Shown here piece after piece: positions 8,201-18,395 of a DNA stretch of 64,000 bases; the stretch's first letter is position 1; each line of letters starts with the position of its first letter. The DNA comes from Variovorax sp. KK3 (GTDB taxonomy: Bacteria > Pseudomonadota > Gammaproteobacteria > Burkholderiales > Burkholderiaceae_C): positions 1 to 64,000 of the forward strand of contig NZ_LYVO01000001.1 of assembly GCF_001984055.1 (NCBI RefSeq). Reading direction: 5' to 3'. Made by a program: the position numbers and the translations under genes. The notes beneath the pieces were generated by a model, which saw only the letters and a program-made list of their open reading frames with translations, was not told the origin of the DNA and ran no database searches.

Positions 8201-8277
8201 AGGCGCGTAGCTCAGCTGGTTAGAGCACCACCTTGACATGGTGGGGGTCGTTGGTTCGAGTCCAATCGCGCCTACCA
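8201..8277 (+). tRNA. tRNA-Val (anticodon GAC)
   Basis: A 77-nucleotide cloverleaf. The acceptor stem AGGCGCG pairs with CGCGCCT, followed by discriminator A and an encoded CCA. The D arm is GCTCAGCTGGTTAGAGC. The anticodon stem CCACC/GGTGG holds the loop TTGACAT with anticodon GAC (Val, codons GUC/GUU). The T arm contains the conserved GGTTCGAGTCC. It sits between relA and an unrelated small gene, with its own -10 box and a downstream hairpin. Confidence 0.97.
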
Positions 8278-8294
8278 ATCTTCCCCGAAGCGAA

Positions 8295-8320
8295 GCAGTC
8301 GAAACCAGCGGCTGCATTTT
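8295..8320 (+). terminator. Rho-independent-like terminator after tRNA-Val
   Basis: GCAGTCG (8295-8301) pairs with CGGCTGC (8309-8315; one G-U pair) around a seven-base loop and is followed by ATTTT. Confidence 0.55.
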
Positions 8321-8447
8321 CGCGACGGCGGCATCTCTCCCGATTCCCTCGCATGGCCTACCGCCTTCGTCGACTGGCGAATTCGTTGCCAATTGTGGTA
8401 ACTTGCCTGCCACCCAATACCACCACATCACTCGATCCGGAGGAACG

Positions 8448-8816
8448 ATGACGAGCCCAGAGGCTGAGACCGGTCCGGCAGTCGAGGAAGTTCGCTTGGC
8501 TGCTTTGCTGCGTCAGGCACCCCTGGAGTTTGCGCGCGTGGTGTACGGTCTCAACGACCGGGCGAATGGCCGTGCGGGGACGATGGCGGCCGAAGACGTC
8601 GCGCGGACGGTGCGGCAGGGTTCTCCGGTCACACGCGAGCGCGCCGAGCAGCGGGCGCGAGGCTACCTTCCGCTGGCGGGCCACGAGCATTGCCCGCGGT
8701 GCTGGGTGTTCAACGGCGTCAAGAGTCCATTGCACTTTCGCGACCCCGTTGAAGACCGCCCTGAGTCGGCTGTCTGCAAAGTGTGCGGCGCTGAGTACGC
8801 GACCACCCTCGACTAG
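8448..8816 (+). CDS. Small zinc-ribbon protein of unknown function
   Basis: 122 residues from the ATG at 8448, which has a good Shine-Dalgarno (GGAGGA, six bases upstream). The C-terminal half has two CXXC knuckles, C82/C85 (CPRC) and C110/C113 (CKVC), 24 residues apart, as in a zinc ribbon. The N-terminal half is Ala/Arg/Glu-rich and helical and carries no motif I know. The frame is open further upstream, but through the tRNA terminator region. It lies just before phaR on the same strand; whether they share function is unknown. Confidence 0.8.
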   Translation: MTSPEAETGPAVEEVRLAALLRQAPLEFARVVYGLNDRANGRAGTMAAEDVARTVRQGSPVTRERAEQRARGYLPLAGHEHCPRCWVFNGVKSPLHFRDPVEDRPESAVCKVCGAEYATTLD

Positions 8817-8913
8817 CCCCACTGCCCGGTCAGGGTAAACCTTGGCGCGGTGCAGCAAACCCCCTCCCTAGAATGAATCTCGCGAGTAGGCGCAAAACCC
8901 CAAGGAGTCCGTA

Positions 8914-9471
8914 GTGCAGAGCAAGAAATCCGCTGGTGAAAAGCCGACGCAGCGGGTGATCAAGAAGTATCCGAACCGCAGGCTCTACGACACGGAAACC
9001 TCCACGTACATCACCCTTGCGGAAGTCAAACACCTGGTGATGGAAAAGGCGCCATTCGTGGTGCGCGATGCCAAGAGCGGGGACGACCTGACGCGGAGCA
9101 TCCTGCTGCAGATCATTCTGGAAGAAGAGGCCGGCGGTGCGCCGATGTTCACCGAGCAGGTGCTGGCGAACATCATTCGGTTCTACGGACACGCCATGCA
9201 AGGCTACATGGGCCCCTATCTCGAGAAAAACATCCAGGCCATGTCCGAGGTGCAGGCGCAACTGGCCGACAAGGCCCAGGTGCTGACGCCCGAAATGTGG
9301 GCTCGCTTCATGACCTTGCAGTCCCCGGTGCTCCAGGGATTGATGGGCAACTACGTCGAGCAATCGAAGACCGCCTTTCTGCAGATGCAAGAGCAGATGC
9401 AGAAGAACACCGAGCAGGTGCTGGGCGCCTTCGGCCTCAAGCGACCCCAGAACGGGCAGACGGGGCGTTAG
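8914..9471 (+). CDS. phaR: Polyhydroxyalkanoate synthesis repressor PhaR
   Basis: 185-residue regulator that in related bacteria binds both PHB granules and DNA and represses phasin genes until polymer is made. The conserved N-terminal domain (about 13-75) begins VIKKYPNRRLYDTETSTYI, the family hallmark. The rest is helical and Gln/Met-rich (MQEQMQKNTEQV near the end), as in other PhaR proteins. The GTG start has an AAGGAG ribosome-binding site. A -10-like TAGAAT lies at about 8870. The phaCAB genes are not in this window. Confidence 0.93.
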   Translation: MQSKKSAGEKPTQRVIKKYPNRRLYDTETSTYITLAEVKHLVMEKAPFVVRDAKSGDDLTRSILLQIILEEEAGGAPMFTEQVLANIIRFYGHAMQGYMGPYLEKNIQAMSEVQAQLADKAQVLTPEMWARFMTLQSPVLQGLMGNYVEQSKTAFLQMQEQMQKNTEQVLGAFGLKRPQNGQTGR

Positions 9472-9489
9472 CAGGGACAATAGGGGGTT

Positions 9490-10899
9490 ATGAGCGAAGT
9501 AGCCTCCCCCGAACCCACGACCATGCCGACCACCGTGCCCAAGGTGGGCTTCGTGAGCCTGGGCTGCCCCAAGGCCCTCACCGATTCCGAATTGATCCTT
9601 ACCCAGTTGAGTGCCGAGGGCTATCAGACCTCCAAGACTTTCGAGGGCGCCGACCTGGTGATCGTCAACACCTGCGGCTTCATCGACGACGCCGTCAAGG
9701 AAAGCCTGGACACCATCGGCGAGGCACTGGCCGAGAACGGCCGCGTGATCGTCACCGGCTGCCTGGGCGCCAAGACCGGCGATGCCGGTGGCAACCTGGT
9801 GCGGCAAATGCATCCGAGCGTGCTGGCCGTGACGGGCCCGCATGCAACGCAGGAGGTGATGGACGCGGTTCACGCCAACCTGCCCAAGCCGCACGATCCC
9901 TTCATCGACCTGGTGCCGCAGGCATTCGGCGTTGCAGGTTTGAAGCTGACGCCGCGGCACTACGCATACTTGAAGATCAGCGAAGGCTGCAATCACCGTT
10001 GTACCTTCTGCATCATTCCCTCGATGCGTGGCGACCTCGTGTCGCGGCCGGTCGGCGATGTGCTCGGCGAGGCCAAGGCGCTGTTCGAGGGCGGTGTCAA
10101 AGAGCTGCTGGTGATCAGCCAGGACACGTCCGCCTATGGCGTCGACCTGAAGTACCGTACCGGCTTCTGGGACGGCAAGCCCGTCAAGACGCGCATGCTG
10201 GAACTCGTTCGTACCTTGGGCGAGATCGCCGAGCCCTATGGCGCGTGGGTGCGGCTGCACTACGTCTATCCGTATCCCAGCGTGGACGAGGTGATTCCAT
10301 TGATGGCGAGCGGGCAAGTGCTGCCCTATCTCGACGTGCCTTTGCAGCACAGCCATCCAGACGTGCTGCGGCGCATGAAGCGTCCGGCCAGCGGAGAGAA
10401 GAACCTGGAGCGCATCGCGCGCTGGCGCGAGATCTGTCCCGAATTGGTGATCCGCAGCACCTTCATCGCAGGTTTTCCCGGCGAGACGGAAGCGGAGTTC
10501 GAACACCTGCTGGACTTCATCCGCGAAGCGGAGATCGATCGTGCAGGTTGCTTCGCCTACAGCCCGGTACAGGGCGCAGCTGCGAACGAACTGGCGGGCA
10601 TGATTCCCGAGGCAGAGCGCGAAGCACGGCGCGCACGCTTCATGGAGGTGGCCGAGGCGGTGTCCATCGCAAGACTGCGGCGGCGCATCGGCGCGACCAT
10701 GCAAGTGCTGGTCGATTCAGCGCCCGGCCTCGGGCGCAAAGGCGGAGTGGGTCGGACCTACGCCGATGCACCCGAGATCGACGGCACGGTGCGCCTGCTG
10801 CCACCGGAAAAGATCAGCAAGACGCTCAAGGTGGGTGAGTTCACGCGTGCCCGTATCGTCGGCGCCGAGGGCCACGACCTGGTTGCATTGCCCATCTGA
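9490..10899 (+). CDS. rimO: Ribosomal protein uS12 (Asp88) methylthiotransferase RimO
   Basis: Radical-SAM enzyme that adds a methylthio group to an aspartate of ribosomal protein S12. 469 residues. The N-terminal MTTase domain binds one cluster through C26, C62 and C91; the radical-SAM CX3CX2C is C167, C171 and C174 (CNHRCTFC). A C-terminal TRAM domain (about 400-465) follows. It is slightly longer than E. coli RimO (441), mainly at the N-terminus. The gene starts 18 bases after phaR and may share its transcript. The MiaB alternative is less likely because of the RimO-type '[12 protein letters not shown]' start. Confidence 0.95.
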   Translation: MSEVASPEPTTMPTTVPKVGFVSLGCPKALTDSELILTQLSAEGYQTSKTFEGADLVIVNTCGFIDDAVKESLDTIGEALAENGRVIVTGCLGAKTGDAGGNLVRQMHPSVLAVTGPHATQEVMDAVHANLPKPHDPFIDLVPQAFGVAGLKLTPRHYAYLKISEGCNHRCTFCIIPSMRGDLVSRPVGDVLGEAKALFEGGVKELLVISQDTSAYGVDLKYRTGFWDGKPVKTRMLELVRTLGEIAEPYGAWVRLHYVYPYPSVDEVIPLMASGQVLPYLDVPLQHSHPDVLRRMKRPASGEKNLERIARWREICPELVIRSTFIAGFPGETEAEFEHLLDFIREAEIDRAGCFAYSPVQGAAANELAGMIPEAEREARRARFMEVAEAVSIARLRRRIGATMQVLVDSAPGLGRKGGVGRTYADAPEIDGTVRLLPPEKISKTLKVGEFTRARIVGAEGHDLVALPI

Positions 10900-10919
10900 T
10901 GCTGTTTGAAGCGGCCATG

Positions 10920-10944
10920 AAAAAAGCCACCGGAGGCCGGTGGC
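10920..10944 (-). terminator. Rho-independent terminator of tRNA-Leu
   Basis: On the minus strand GCCACCGG-CCT-CCGGTGGC is followed by TTTTTT (10925-10920): an eight-base perfect stem with a three-base loop. It may also stop rimO read-through from the other side. Confidence 0.85.
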
Positions 10945-10980
10945 TTCATTCGAAGAAAACCCAGAAGGGTTGTCTAAACT

Positions 10981-11065
<85 letters not shown>

Positions 11066-11101
11066 CCACTTGCTGTTAGGGTTTGACCCTCGCAGCAGGT
11101 T

Positions 11102-11131
11102 TTGAATTTCAGGAAAGAAAGAGAGTATATA
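11102..11131 (+). promoter_or_regulatory. Putative rnr promoter in an AT-rich island
   Basis: TTGAAT (11102-11107), an 18-base spacer and TATATA (11126-11131) form a good sigma-70-like promoter. The expected start of transcription (about 11138) would fall only a few bases before the rnr ATG at 11140. The same island must also hold the opposite promoter of tRNA-Leu. Confidence 0.5.
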
Positions 11132-11139
11132 TCAAGAAT

Positions 11140-13416
11140 ATGAGCCACTCCGGCGGTCTGCTGGACGAAGTCGAAGGCACGGTGCAGGGTCATCGCGATG
11201 GGCACGGTTTCGTGCAGCGCGACGACGGCGAAGCCGACATCTACCTCCCCCCCAACGAGATGCGCGCGGTCCTGCACAAGGATCGCGTCAAAGCGCGCGT
11301 CGTGCGCCAAGACCGGCGCGGTCGGCCTGAAGGCCGCGTGGTCGAAATCATCGAACGGCCCGAGCAACCGATCATCGGCCGGCTGCTGCATGAAGGCGGC
11401 ATCTGGCTGGTCGCGCCCGAAGACAAGCGCTATGGGCAGGACGTGCTGATTCCCAAGGGCGCGACCGGCACCGCCAAGGTGGGGCAGGTCGTCGTCGTGC
11501 AGCTGACCGAGCCACCCGCGCTCTTCGGACAGCCCGTCGGCCGCGTGAAGGAAGTGCTGGGCGAAATCGACGACCCCGGCATGGAGATCGAGATCGCGGT
11601 GCGCAAATACGGCGTGCCCCACGAGTTCTCCGAAGCCTGCCTGGCCGAGGCCAAGGCATTGCCTGACAAGGTGCGGACCACGGACAAGAAGGGCCGCGTC
11701 GACCTCACCGATATTCCGCTGGTCACGATCGACGGCGAAGACGCGCGCGACTTCGACGATGCGGTGTATTGCGAGCCCGCCAAGGTGGGCCGCGGCAAAG
11801 GCTGGCGTGTGCTGGTCGCAATCGCCGACGTCAGCGCCTATGTGCAAACGGGCTCGGCGATCGACATCGACGCTTACGACCGCGCCACCAGCGTCTACTT
11901 TCCGCGCCGCGTGATCCCGATGCTGCCGGAGAAGCTGTCGAACGGCCTCTGTTCGCTCAACCCCGAAGTGGAGCGCCTGTGCATGGTGTGCGACATGCTG
12001 GTGGCAGGCGACGGCGAGATCTATGCCTACCAGTTCTACCCGGCGGTGATGTGGAGCCATGCGCGCTTCACGTACACCGAAGTGGCGGCGATCCTGGCGA
12101 ACACCCGAGGCCCCGAGGCCGCCAAACGCAAAGACCGCGTGAAAGACCTGCTGAACCTGCACGACGTTTACCGCGCGCTGCTGCAGCAGCGCAGCAAGCG
12201 GGGTGCGGTCGACTTCGAAACGACCGAGACGCAGATCATCTGCGACGAAGCCGGGCGCATCGAGAAGATCGTGCCCCGTGTGCGCAACGAGGCGCACCGC
12301 TTGATCGAAGAAGCGATGCTCGCGGCCAACGTCTGTAGCGCGGATTTCATCGCGGAGGGCAAGCACCCTGGCTTGTTCCGTGTTCACGAAGGTCCGACGC
12401 CGGAAAAGAAGGAGATCCTGCGCGGTTACCTCAAGGCCATGGGCGTGGGCCTGTCGATCACGGACGATCCGCGTCCTGGCGAGTTCCAGGCGATCGCCGA
12501 AGCGACCAAGGAGCGGCCCGATGCGCAGCAGATCCACACGATGCTGCTTCGCTCGATGCAGCAGGCGATCTACACGCCGATCAACAGCGGCCACTTCGGT
12601 TTGGCGTACGAGGCGTACACGCATTTCACGAGTCCGATCCGCCGCTACCCCGACCTGCTGGTACACCGCGTGATCAAGGCCATCCTGGGCCGCACCAAGT
12701 ACCAGCTGCCGATTTTGCCCACGCCCGGTGAGGCCCACGCCAAGCTCGCGAAGCGCCTGGCCTCGCGCGTGAAGTCGCCGACGGCCAAGCCGCAGAAGGC
12801 CACCGTCGCGCCGAGCAAGGAGGTGCTGGCGTGGGAGGCGGCGGGCCTGCACTGCAGTGCCAACGAGCGACGCGCCGACGAGGCGAGTCGCGACGTCGAG
12901 GCATGGCTCAAGTGCAAGTACATGCGCGAGCACCTTGGCGAGGAATACGGTGGCGTGGTCACGGCAGCTACCACCTTCGGCATCTTCGTCACCCTCGATG
13001 CGATGTACGTCGAAGGCCTGGTCCACATCACCGAGTTGGGCGGGGAGTACTTCAAGTTCGACGAACAGCGTCAGGAGCTTCGCGGCGAGCGCACCGGCAT
13101 CCGCTACGCGATCGGCACACGTGTCAGGGTTCAGGTGAGCCGGGTCGATCTCGACGGCCGAAAAATCGACTTCCGCCTGGTGCGCGAGGGCGAGGAACTC
13201 GCGGTTCGTGCGATGAAGGACAAGGGCATGGCCTCCGCCGGTGTGCCAGCCAAGGCCTCGACCAAGCGCAGCGCGCGCAAGAAGCCAGACCCGGCAGCAG
13301 CTGCAGCAGCAGGGGAGCGGGCGGCCAGCGGGTCGCCCCAGACTGCGATGCAGGCATTCCGTTCGGCCGTCAAGAAGGCCGCCAACAAAATGAAAGGGCG
13401 CAAGACGCGCCGTTGA
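11140..13416 (+). CDS. rnr: Ribonuclease R
   Basis: 3'-to-5' exoribonuclease of the RNase II/R family that degrades structured RNA and acts in rRNA and tmRNA quality control. From the ATG at 11140 it has 758 residues: a cold-shock-type OB domain at the very N-terminus, the catalytic RNB domain (about 190-520, with [12 protein letters not shown] near 200), an S1 domain (from about 600) and a Lys/Arg/Ala-rich tail. The N-terminal helix-turn-helix part of E. coli RNase R is absent. An in-frame TTG at 11083 is rejected because it lies upstream of the best promoter. A GAAAGAAAGAGAG purine tract sits rather far (16-28 bases) from the ATG, so the start is not certain. Confidence 0.92.
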   Translation: MSHSGGLLDEVEGTVQGHRDGHGFVQRDDGEADIYLPPNEMRAVLHKDRVKARVVRQDRRGRPEGRVVEIIERPEQPIIGRLLHEGGIWLVAPEDKRYGQDVLIPKGATGTAKVGQVVVVQLTEPPALFGQPVGRVKEVLGEIDDPGMEIEIAVRKYGVPHEFSEACLAEAKALPDKVRTTDKKGRVDLTDIPLVTIDGEDARDFDDAVYCEPAKVGRGKGWRVLVAIADVSAYVQTGSAIDIDAYDRATSVYFPRRVIPMLPEKLSNGLCSLNPEVERLCMVCDMLVAGDGEIYAYQFYPAVMWSHARFTYTEVAAILANTRGPEAAKRKDRVKDLLNLHDVYRALLQQRSKRGAVDFETTETQIICDEAGRIEKIVPRVRNEAHRLIEEAMLAANVCSADFIAEGKHPGLFRVHEGPTPEKKEILRGYLKAMGVGLSITDDPRPGEFQAIAEATKERPDAQQIHTMLLRSMQQAIYTPINSGHFGLAYEAYTHFTSPIRRYPDLLVHRVIKAILGRTKYQLPILPTPGEAHAKLAKRLASRVKSPTAKPQKATVAPSKEVLAWEAAGLHCSANERRADEASRDVEAWLKCKYMREHLGEEYGGVVTAATTFGIFVTLDAMYVEGLVHITELGGEYFKFDEQRQELRGERTGIRYAIGTRVRVQVSRVDLDGRKIDFRLVREGEELAVRAMKDKGMASAGVPAKASTKRSARKKPDPAAAAAAGERAASGSPQTAMQAFRSAVKKAANKMKGRKTRR

Positions 13417-13429
13417 AGGAGAAGCGAAG

Positions 13430-14191
13430 ATGAGCACAGACAAGAAGAGCCGTATCGCCATCGTCACGGGCGCGGGCAGCGGCATCGGACGCGCCGCTGC
13501 GCTGGCCTTGCTCGGCGATGGCTGGACCGTGGTGCTGGCCGGTCGGCGGCTGGAGCCGCTCGAGCAGGTGGCCGACACGTCCGGTGCCGGCGCTCGTGCC
13601 TTCGCGGTGCCGACCGACGTGGCCAACCCCGATTCGGTTCAGGCGCTCTTCGCCGCGGCCGTCGAGCGATTCGGACGGGTCGACCTGCTGTTCAACAACG
13701 CGGGTGTCGGCAATCCACCGGGGCCCTTCGAAGACTGGACGCCCGAGCAATGGCGCGGCGTGGTCGACATCAATCTCAGCGGGATGTTCTATTGCATCCA
13801 ACAGGCCTTCCGCACCATGCAGAAGCAGACGCCGCGCGGTGGCCGCATCATCAACAACGGCTCGATCTCGGCCACCGCGCCGCGGCCGAATTCGATCGCC
13901 TACACCTCGACCAAGCATGCGGTGGAAGGCCTGACCAAAACCGCCTCGCTCGATGGCCGCAAGCATGACATCGCGGTCGGCCAGATCGACGTCGGCAATG
14001 CGATGACCGAACTGGCGGCGCGCATGACCAAGGGCGTGCCGCAGGCCAACGGGGAGGTCGCGATCGAGCCGGTGATCGACGTGGCCATCGTTGGCCAGTC
14101 GGTGCTCTACATGGCCAACCTGCCGCTGGAGGCAAACGTGCTCTTCCACACGGTGATGGCGACCAAGATGCCCTTCGTCGGCCGCGGCTGA
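13430..14191 (+). CDS. SDR-family oxidoreductase
   Basis: 253-residue classical short-chain dehydrogenase. The nucleotide loop VTGAGSGIG is at 12-20, NNAG at 89-92, and the catalytic residues are S145, Y158 and K162 (YTSTK). The substrate cannot be told from sequence. It starts 13 bases after rnr with a clear GGAGAAG ribosome-binding site and is probably cotranscribed. The end of the protein ([10 protein letters not shown]) is typical of a group of proteobacterial SDRs annotated only by family. Confidence 0.85.
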   Translation: MSTDKKSRIAIVTGAGSGIGRAAALALLGDGWTVVLAGRRLEPLEQVADTSGAGARAFAVPTDVANPDSVQALFAAAVERFGRVDLLFNNAGVGNPPGPFEDWTPEQWRGVVDINLSGMFYCIQQAFRTMQKQTPRGGRIINNGSISATAPRPNSIAYTSTKHAVEGLTKTASLDGRKHDIAVGQIDVGNAMTELAARMTKGVPQANGEVAIEPVIDVAIVGQSVLYMANLPLEANVLFHTVMATKMPFVGRG

Positions 14192-14201
14192 AGCGACTTC
14201 T

Positions 14202-15656
14202 TCAGCCGCGTGCCAGGGCGCCGGCGGTGAAAGGGGTGCCTGAAGGCCAGCGATCGGCAATGGACCCGTGACGCCACGTCGCTTCCGAGCTGGCGTCGAA
14301 CGGCAAAAGTCCGGCCGCCAGGCCCGCGCCGATCATGCCGGCCAGCACGTCGCCGGTGCCGGCAGTGGCCAAGCGCGCATTCCCCGTGGGATTGATGACC
14401 GGCGTCTGGTTCGGCGCGGCGATGACGGTGCCCGACCCCTTGAGAACGACCGTGGCTGCGAAGCGTTGCGCGAGCTCGTTCGCTGCGCGCAAGCGGTCGT
14501 CTTGCACCTTGGCTGCGCCGATGCCGAGCAGGCGGCCAGCTTCGAGAGGATGTGGCGTCAGTACGGTGGGTCGGCCAGCGCGCGCGGCAAGCAAACGCTG
14601 CAGGTCGACGTCGGCCGCGACGGCATTGAGCGCGTCGGCATCGAGCACCAGGGCCCGGGACGCCTCCAGCACATGCGGCAACGGGCCGCGCACCGCCTCC
14701 CCGCCACCGCACCCGCAGACCACCGTGACCGCCGACAGATCCAGCGAGTCGGGATGGCGGAACATCAGTTCCGGCTGTGAAGGGCTCGATGCCACGAGCG
14801 CAGGATCCAGCGCCATGACATATACGCGGCCAGCACCGGCATGCAGCGCCGCGGCGGCCGCCAGCAGTGCGGCACCCGTCATGCCGGGCGCGCCGCCGAT
14901 CACTGCCACGTCGCCGTAACTGCCTTTGTGCGTGGCATGCCGACGTGCGCCGGCAGCCGGTGCTGCGGCGAGTCGCGCGGTGGGCGGCTCCGTGTGCGAT
15001 GCGGCACCGAGGTCGTCGAACCACAGTTCCCCCGCTGCATCGCGCCCTTGGGCCGTGAAGAGGCCGGGTTTGAGCGTGAGCAGACTCAGGCAGAGACGTC
15101 GAGGGTCGCGTGCTCGTGCGAATGCAGGCGGCAGGAAGTCGAACGACAGAACGCCGGTGTCGGCATCCAGGCCTGAAGGCAGGTCGATGCTGATCACGGG
15201 CGCAGGGCCCTCGTGCATGCGACGCAGCCAGTCTGCCATCTGCCCTTGCGGCGCACGTCCGGCGCCCAGACCCAGGAGGGCATCGATGGACAGGTCGGCG
15301 TGTGCGGGCGGTGCGTCGGCAAACTGCACGCCAGCATCGCGGGCGCGGTGCAAGGAGGCCTGTGCATCTGGGGGCAGCCCGGCGTCGTCGCCGATGCGCG
15401 TGACGAGGGGCACGAAACCCCGTCGCTGCAATTGAGTTGCGGCCTCGAAACCATCGCCGCCGTTGTTGCCGGGGCCGCAGGCGATCCAGATCGTGCGGGT
15501 GTCGGGCGCCACGGCCATCGCGAGCCGCGCGACGGCCAGGCCGGCTCGTTGCATCAGGGTATGGGGTGGCAGCCCGGCCGTGGCGAACTGTTCGATCCGG
15601 CGCGAGGCGGCCGTACCGAACAACTGGGCGGCGGTGTCGGCGGTGATGCGTTGCAT
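14202..15656 (-). CDS. nnr: Bifunctional NAD(P)H-hydrate epimerase / ADP-dependent NAD(P)H-hydrate dehydratase
   Basis: 484-residue repair enzyme for hydrated NADH and NADPH. The N-terminal YjeF epimerase domain (about 1-215) shows GPGNNGGDGF at 61-70 and the SIDLPSGLDADTG strand. The C-terminal ribokinase-fold dehydratase (about 225-484) shows the 'KGSYGDVAVIGGAPGMTGA' start and the GTGDVLAGMI motif near the end. Fused forms of this kind are normal in bacteria. The frame is open much further upstream; the ATG at 15656 gives the usual N-terminus. It is convergent with the SDR gene (10-base gap) and lies 32 bases downstream of the dadA-like gene. Confidence 0.93.
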   Translation of the reverse strand: MQRITADTAAQLFGTAASRRIEQFATAGLPPHTLMQRAGLAVARLAMAVAPDTRTIWIACGPGNNGGDGFEAATQLQRRGFVPLVTRIGDDAGLPPDAQASLHRARDAGVQFADAPPAHADLSIDALLGLGAGRAPQGQMADWLRRMHEGPAPVISIDLPSGLDADTGVLSFDFLPPAFARARDPRRLCLSLLTLKPGLFTAQGRDAAGELWFDDLGAASHTEPPTARLAAAPAAGARRHATHKGSYGDVAVIGGAPGMTGAALLAAAAALHAGAGRVYVMALDPALVASSPSQPELMFRHPDSLDLSAVTVVCGCGGGEAVRGPLPHVLEASRALVLDADALNAVAADVDLQRLLAARAGRPTVLTPHPLEAGRLLGIGAAKVQDDRLRAANELAQRFAATVVLKGSGTVIAAPNQTPVINPTGNARLATAGTGDVLAGMIGAGLAAGLLPFDASSEATWRHGSIADRWPSGTPFTAGALARG

Positions 15657-15688
15657 GCGAGCGTTCCGGACCGAGTCGTGAGAAGCCG

Positions 15689-16945
15689 CTAGTGTTGCAG
15701 CAAGCGCTCGATGCCCAGCCCTTCGAGGTCGATTCCCGGGTCGCCGCCGGACATCAAGTCCGCCAGCACGCGTGCGCTGCCGCAAGACAGCGCCCATCCG
15801 CTCGAGCCGTGCCCGAGGTTGAGCCACACGCCAGGCACGCCGCTCGGGCCGATGATGGGCGGGCCGTCGGGCAGCATCGGCCTGGCACCCTTCCATTGCT
15901 GCACGCCCGACTGCAGCGTGACGGCACCCGGAAACCAGTCCTGCAGCACCTTGTAGAGGGTCTTCAGCGCATCCGGATGGATGCTGTCGAGCGAGCCGCC
16001 GATCTCTGCGCTGCCCGCGACCCGCACGCGCAGGCCGAGGCGCGATATCGCGACCTTGAAGCGTTCGTCCATGACCGCACTGCGCGGCGCGTTGAGCGGC
16101 TCGCGTATCTGGGCGCTGATCGAATGGCCATAGACAGGCGCCAACGGTATGCGCAGGCCCACCGGATGGAGCAGGTGGGCAGACGACACACCGGCGCACA
16201 CGACCACCGCGTCGAAGCGCAGCCCTTCGGAGCCAGCGGCCAACCGCAGTTCCGTCGGTGCCGCGCGGTTCAACGGCGCAAGGTCGCAGTTGAAGTGGAA
16301 CTGCACGCCAAGCGCTTCGGCTTCCCACTTGAGCAGCAGGGCGAACTGGCGGCAGTTCGCCACCTCGTCGTCCGGCAGGTGGATGGCCCCGGCCAGTCCG
16401 GTGTCGGTGCTCAGCGCGGGCTCGATGCGGCGGGCCTCGTCGGCATCGACTTCGCGGAAGGAGGCGCCGGCCTGGCGCAATACCTCGAGCCCCGGCTGCA
16501 CCAGCTTTTTCTCGCGCTTCGAGCGCAGCAGCACGAGGTAGCCATCGCTGCGCTCGTACATGAGCTCACGGGCCTCGGTGATTTCGTGCAGCCGGGTGCG
16601 GCTGTAGAAGGCCAGGCGTTGCATGCGCGCGCGATTGGCGAGGTAGCTTTCGAGCTTGCAGGCGCGCTGCCAGCGCGACATCCAGCCGATATCGCGGCCG
16701 CTGAGCGGCCACCGCAGCTTGACCGCGCCGTGCGTGGAGAGCAGCGAGCGCAGCACCTTGGCGCGCATGCCGGGCGCGGCCCAGGGCGTGACGTAGCCGG
16801 GGGCGACGACGCCGGCGTTGGCGAAACTCGATTCCTCGGCGGCAGCGCCGCGGCGATCGAAGACCATCACTTCATGCCCGTCGGAAGCCAGCTCCCAGGC
16901 GGTGGTGACGCCGATGATGCCGGCGCCCACGATCGCGATCTTCAT
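15689..16945 (-). CDS. dadA: D-amino acid dehydrogenase (FAD-dependent)
   Basis: 418-residue flavoenzyme of the DadA/DAO family that oxidises D-amino acids to 2-oxo acids and feeds electrons to the respiratory chain. The N-terminal dinucleotide-binding motif VGAGIIGVTTAWELASDG (5-22) is followed by the conserved ANAGVVAPGYVTPWAAPG segment. The C-terminal LGHGSSGWALSCGSARVLADL is the family's FAD-closing motif. The ATG at 16945 fits the Rossmann start; longer in-frame starts do not. Symbol by similarity; the true substrate is not proven. Confidence 0.85.
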   Translation of the reverse strand: MKIAIVGAGIIGVTTAWELASDGHEVMVFDRRGAAAEESSFANAGVVAPGYVTPWAAPGMRAKVLRSLLSTHGAVKLRWPLSGRDIGWMSRWQRACKLESYLANRARMQRLAFYSRTRLHEITEARELMYERSDGYLVLLRSKREKKLVQPGLEVLRQAGASFREVDADEARRIEPALSTDTGLAGAIHLPDDEVANCRQFALLLKWEAEALGVQFHFNCDLAPLNRAAPTELRLAAGSEGLRFDAVVVCAGVSSAHLLHPVGLRIPLAPVYGHSISAQIREPLNAPRSAVMDERFKVAISRLGLRVRVAGSAEIGGSLDSIHPDALKTLYKVLQDWFPGAVTLQSGVQQWKGARPMLPDGPPIIGPSGVPGVWLNLGHGSSGWALSCGSARVLADLMSGGDPGIDLEGLGIERLLQH

Positions 16946-17006
16946 TCGTTGCTTTGCATTGGAAAGTTGAGCCCCGTCCGGAAGCAGGTGCAGGTCGTCA
17001 CTGGCG

Positions 17007-18338
17007 CTAACGCGGGACTTGCAAACCGCGTTCCACCTGCGCGGCGATGGCGAGCACTGCGTCGTCATGCTGGCCGGCGTGCCAGATCATCAGGCCGACC
17101 GGCAACTCGTCTTCGGCCTGACAGGGCAGCGAGATCGCGCAGCCGTCCAGCATGTTGATCACGGATGGGTTGCGCAGCAGCAGCGCGTTGACGCGGAAGA
17201 AGGCCTCGTCGCGCGCCTCGCCGGGCGCCACGTCGGCCAGCGCGGGTGCCACCATCGGCACGGTGGGCGAGAGCAGGGCGTCGAACGGCGTCAGTGCGTG
17301 TTCGATGCGGGTGATCCAGTCGCGACGCGCGTGAACCAGGTCGATGTACTCGTGCGCTTTCATCGTTGCACCCTTGAGGATGCGCTGCGCCACGCGCGGG
17401 TCGTACCCGGCCCCGCTGCGCTCGAGCAGCAGACGATGCCAGGCATAGGCCTCCGCGGCGGAGAAGCCGCCCGTGGCGTTGATGGTGCGCAGCTCCGCCA
17501 ACTCGGGCAGGGTGACCTCCTCGATGCGGGCGCCGGCGGCGCTCAGGTTGCGCAGGCTGCGTTCGAACGCGGCTGCGACGGTGGGGTCGAGCTCATCGAG
17601 AAAGAGATTGGTGACCACAGCCAGCCGGTACGAGCCGAGCGGCGCGGTGCCGGCCGTTACGCGGCGGGCCGACAGGATCTCGTGCGCCGTGACGGCGTCA
17701 CGCACCGACCGCGTCATGGCGCAGACGGTGTCCAAGGTGGTCGACAGCGGCACAGCGCCGTCTGCGGGCACCAGCCGGGCCGTGCTCTTGAAGCCCACGA
17801 TGCCGTTGAGCGCTGCCGGGATGCGAATGGAGCCGCCGGTGTCCGAGCCGAGCCCGATGAAGGCGGCGCCGCTGGCCACCGAAATTGCCGCGCCCGAAGA
17901 TGAGCCGCCCGGAATGCGAGGTGTCGCGGGGTCCGCCAAGCCGGCCGGCGTTCCGTGATGCGGATTGACACCCACACCGGAGAACGCGAACTCGGTCATG
18001 TTGGTGCGGCCGATCAAGGCGCCGCCGGCGGCGCGTAGCCGGGCCACCGCCGGGGCGTCGGCCTTGGCGGCGGGCGCGTTCGCCAGTACGACCGACCCCG
18101 CTGAACTCGGCTGCCCGGCCACGTCGAACAGATCCTTGACGGAAAAGGCCAGGCCTCCCAGGCGCTGCGATGGATGACTGGCCGCGCTGGCATCGCGCGC
18201 GTCTTCGAACGTGGGGCGGGTGAAGACGTGCTCGCAGGCCGGCGAGCCCGCGATGGCGATGGAGTGCTCCATCTCGGTGCGCGCATCGGAAGCGCCCGCC
18301 AGCAGGGCGAGGCGGGTGGCGTGCAGGTCAGGGCGCAT
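17007..18338 (-). CDS. Amidase-signature family amidase
   Basis: 443 residues. The Ser-cisSer-Lys triad is complete: K68 (SVKDLF), S146 (GGSSSGAA) and the nucleophile S170 ([12 protein letters not shown]). GatA is unlikely, as neither gatB nor gatC is adjacent and the C-terminal half differs. The substrate is unknown; a role in amide or ureide nitrogen use would fit the neighbouring D-amino acid dehydrogenase. It lies 61 bases upstream of dadA on the same strand. The promoter region is shared divergently with rpsB. Confidence 0.88.
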   Translation of the reverse strand: MRPDLHATRLALLAGASDARTEMEHSIAIAGSPACEHVFTRPTFEDARDASAASHPSQRLGGLAFSVKDLFDVAGQPSSAGSVVLANAPAAKADAPAVARLRAAGGALIGRTNMTEFAFSGVGVNPHHGTPAGLADPATPRIPGGSSSGAAISVASGAAFIGLGSDTGGSIRIPAALNGIVGFKSTARLVPADGAVPLSTTLDTVCAMTRSVRDAVTAHEILSARRVTAGTAPLGSYRLAVVTNLFLDELDPTVAAAFERSLRNLSAAGARIEEVTLPELAELRTINATGGFSAAEAYAWHRLLLERSGAGYDPRVAQRILKGATMKAHEYIDLVHARRDWITRIEHALTPFDALLSPTVPMVAPALADVAPGEARDEAFFRVNALLLRNPSVINMLDGCAISLPCQAEDELPVGLMIWHAGQHDDAVLAIAAQVERGLQVPR

Positions 18339-18377
18339 GGTGTGAATGGGTGCGAAAGAAGGCGAAGTGGGCGGTGC

Positions 18378-18383
18378 TATACT
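18378..18383 (+). promoter_or_regulatory. -10 element (TATACT) of the rpsB promoter
   Basis: TATACT preceded by GC (GCTATACT) lies about 130 bases before the rpsB start and leaves a leader of about 125 bases. The -35 is poor by eye, as is common for ribosomal promoters in this group. Confidence 0.55.
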
Positions 18384-18395
18384 CGTCGGGTTTCA

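Noticed and set aside
8830..10704. A 624-residue open frame antisense to phaR and rimO
   Set aside because: Shadow of two confident genes; no ribosome-binding site or domain.
11083..11139. Upstream TTG start for RNase R
   Set aside because: It would place the start before the best promoter and adds residues with no family match; ATG at 11140 preferred.
17007..18338. GatA subunit of the tRNA amidotransferase
   Set aside because: The amidase triad is shared, but gatB and gatC are not adjacent and the C-terminal half does not fit.
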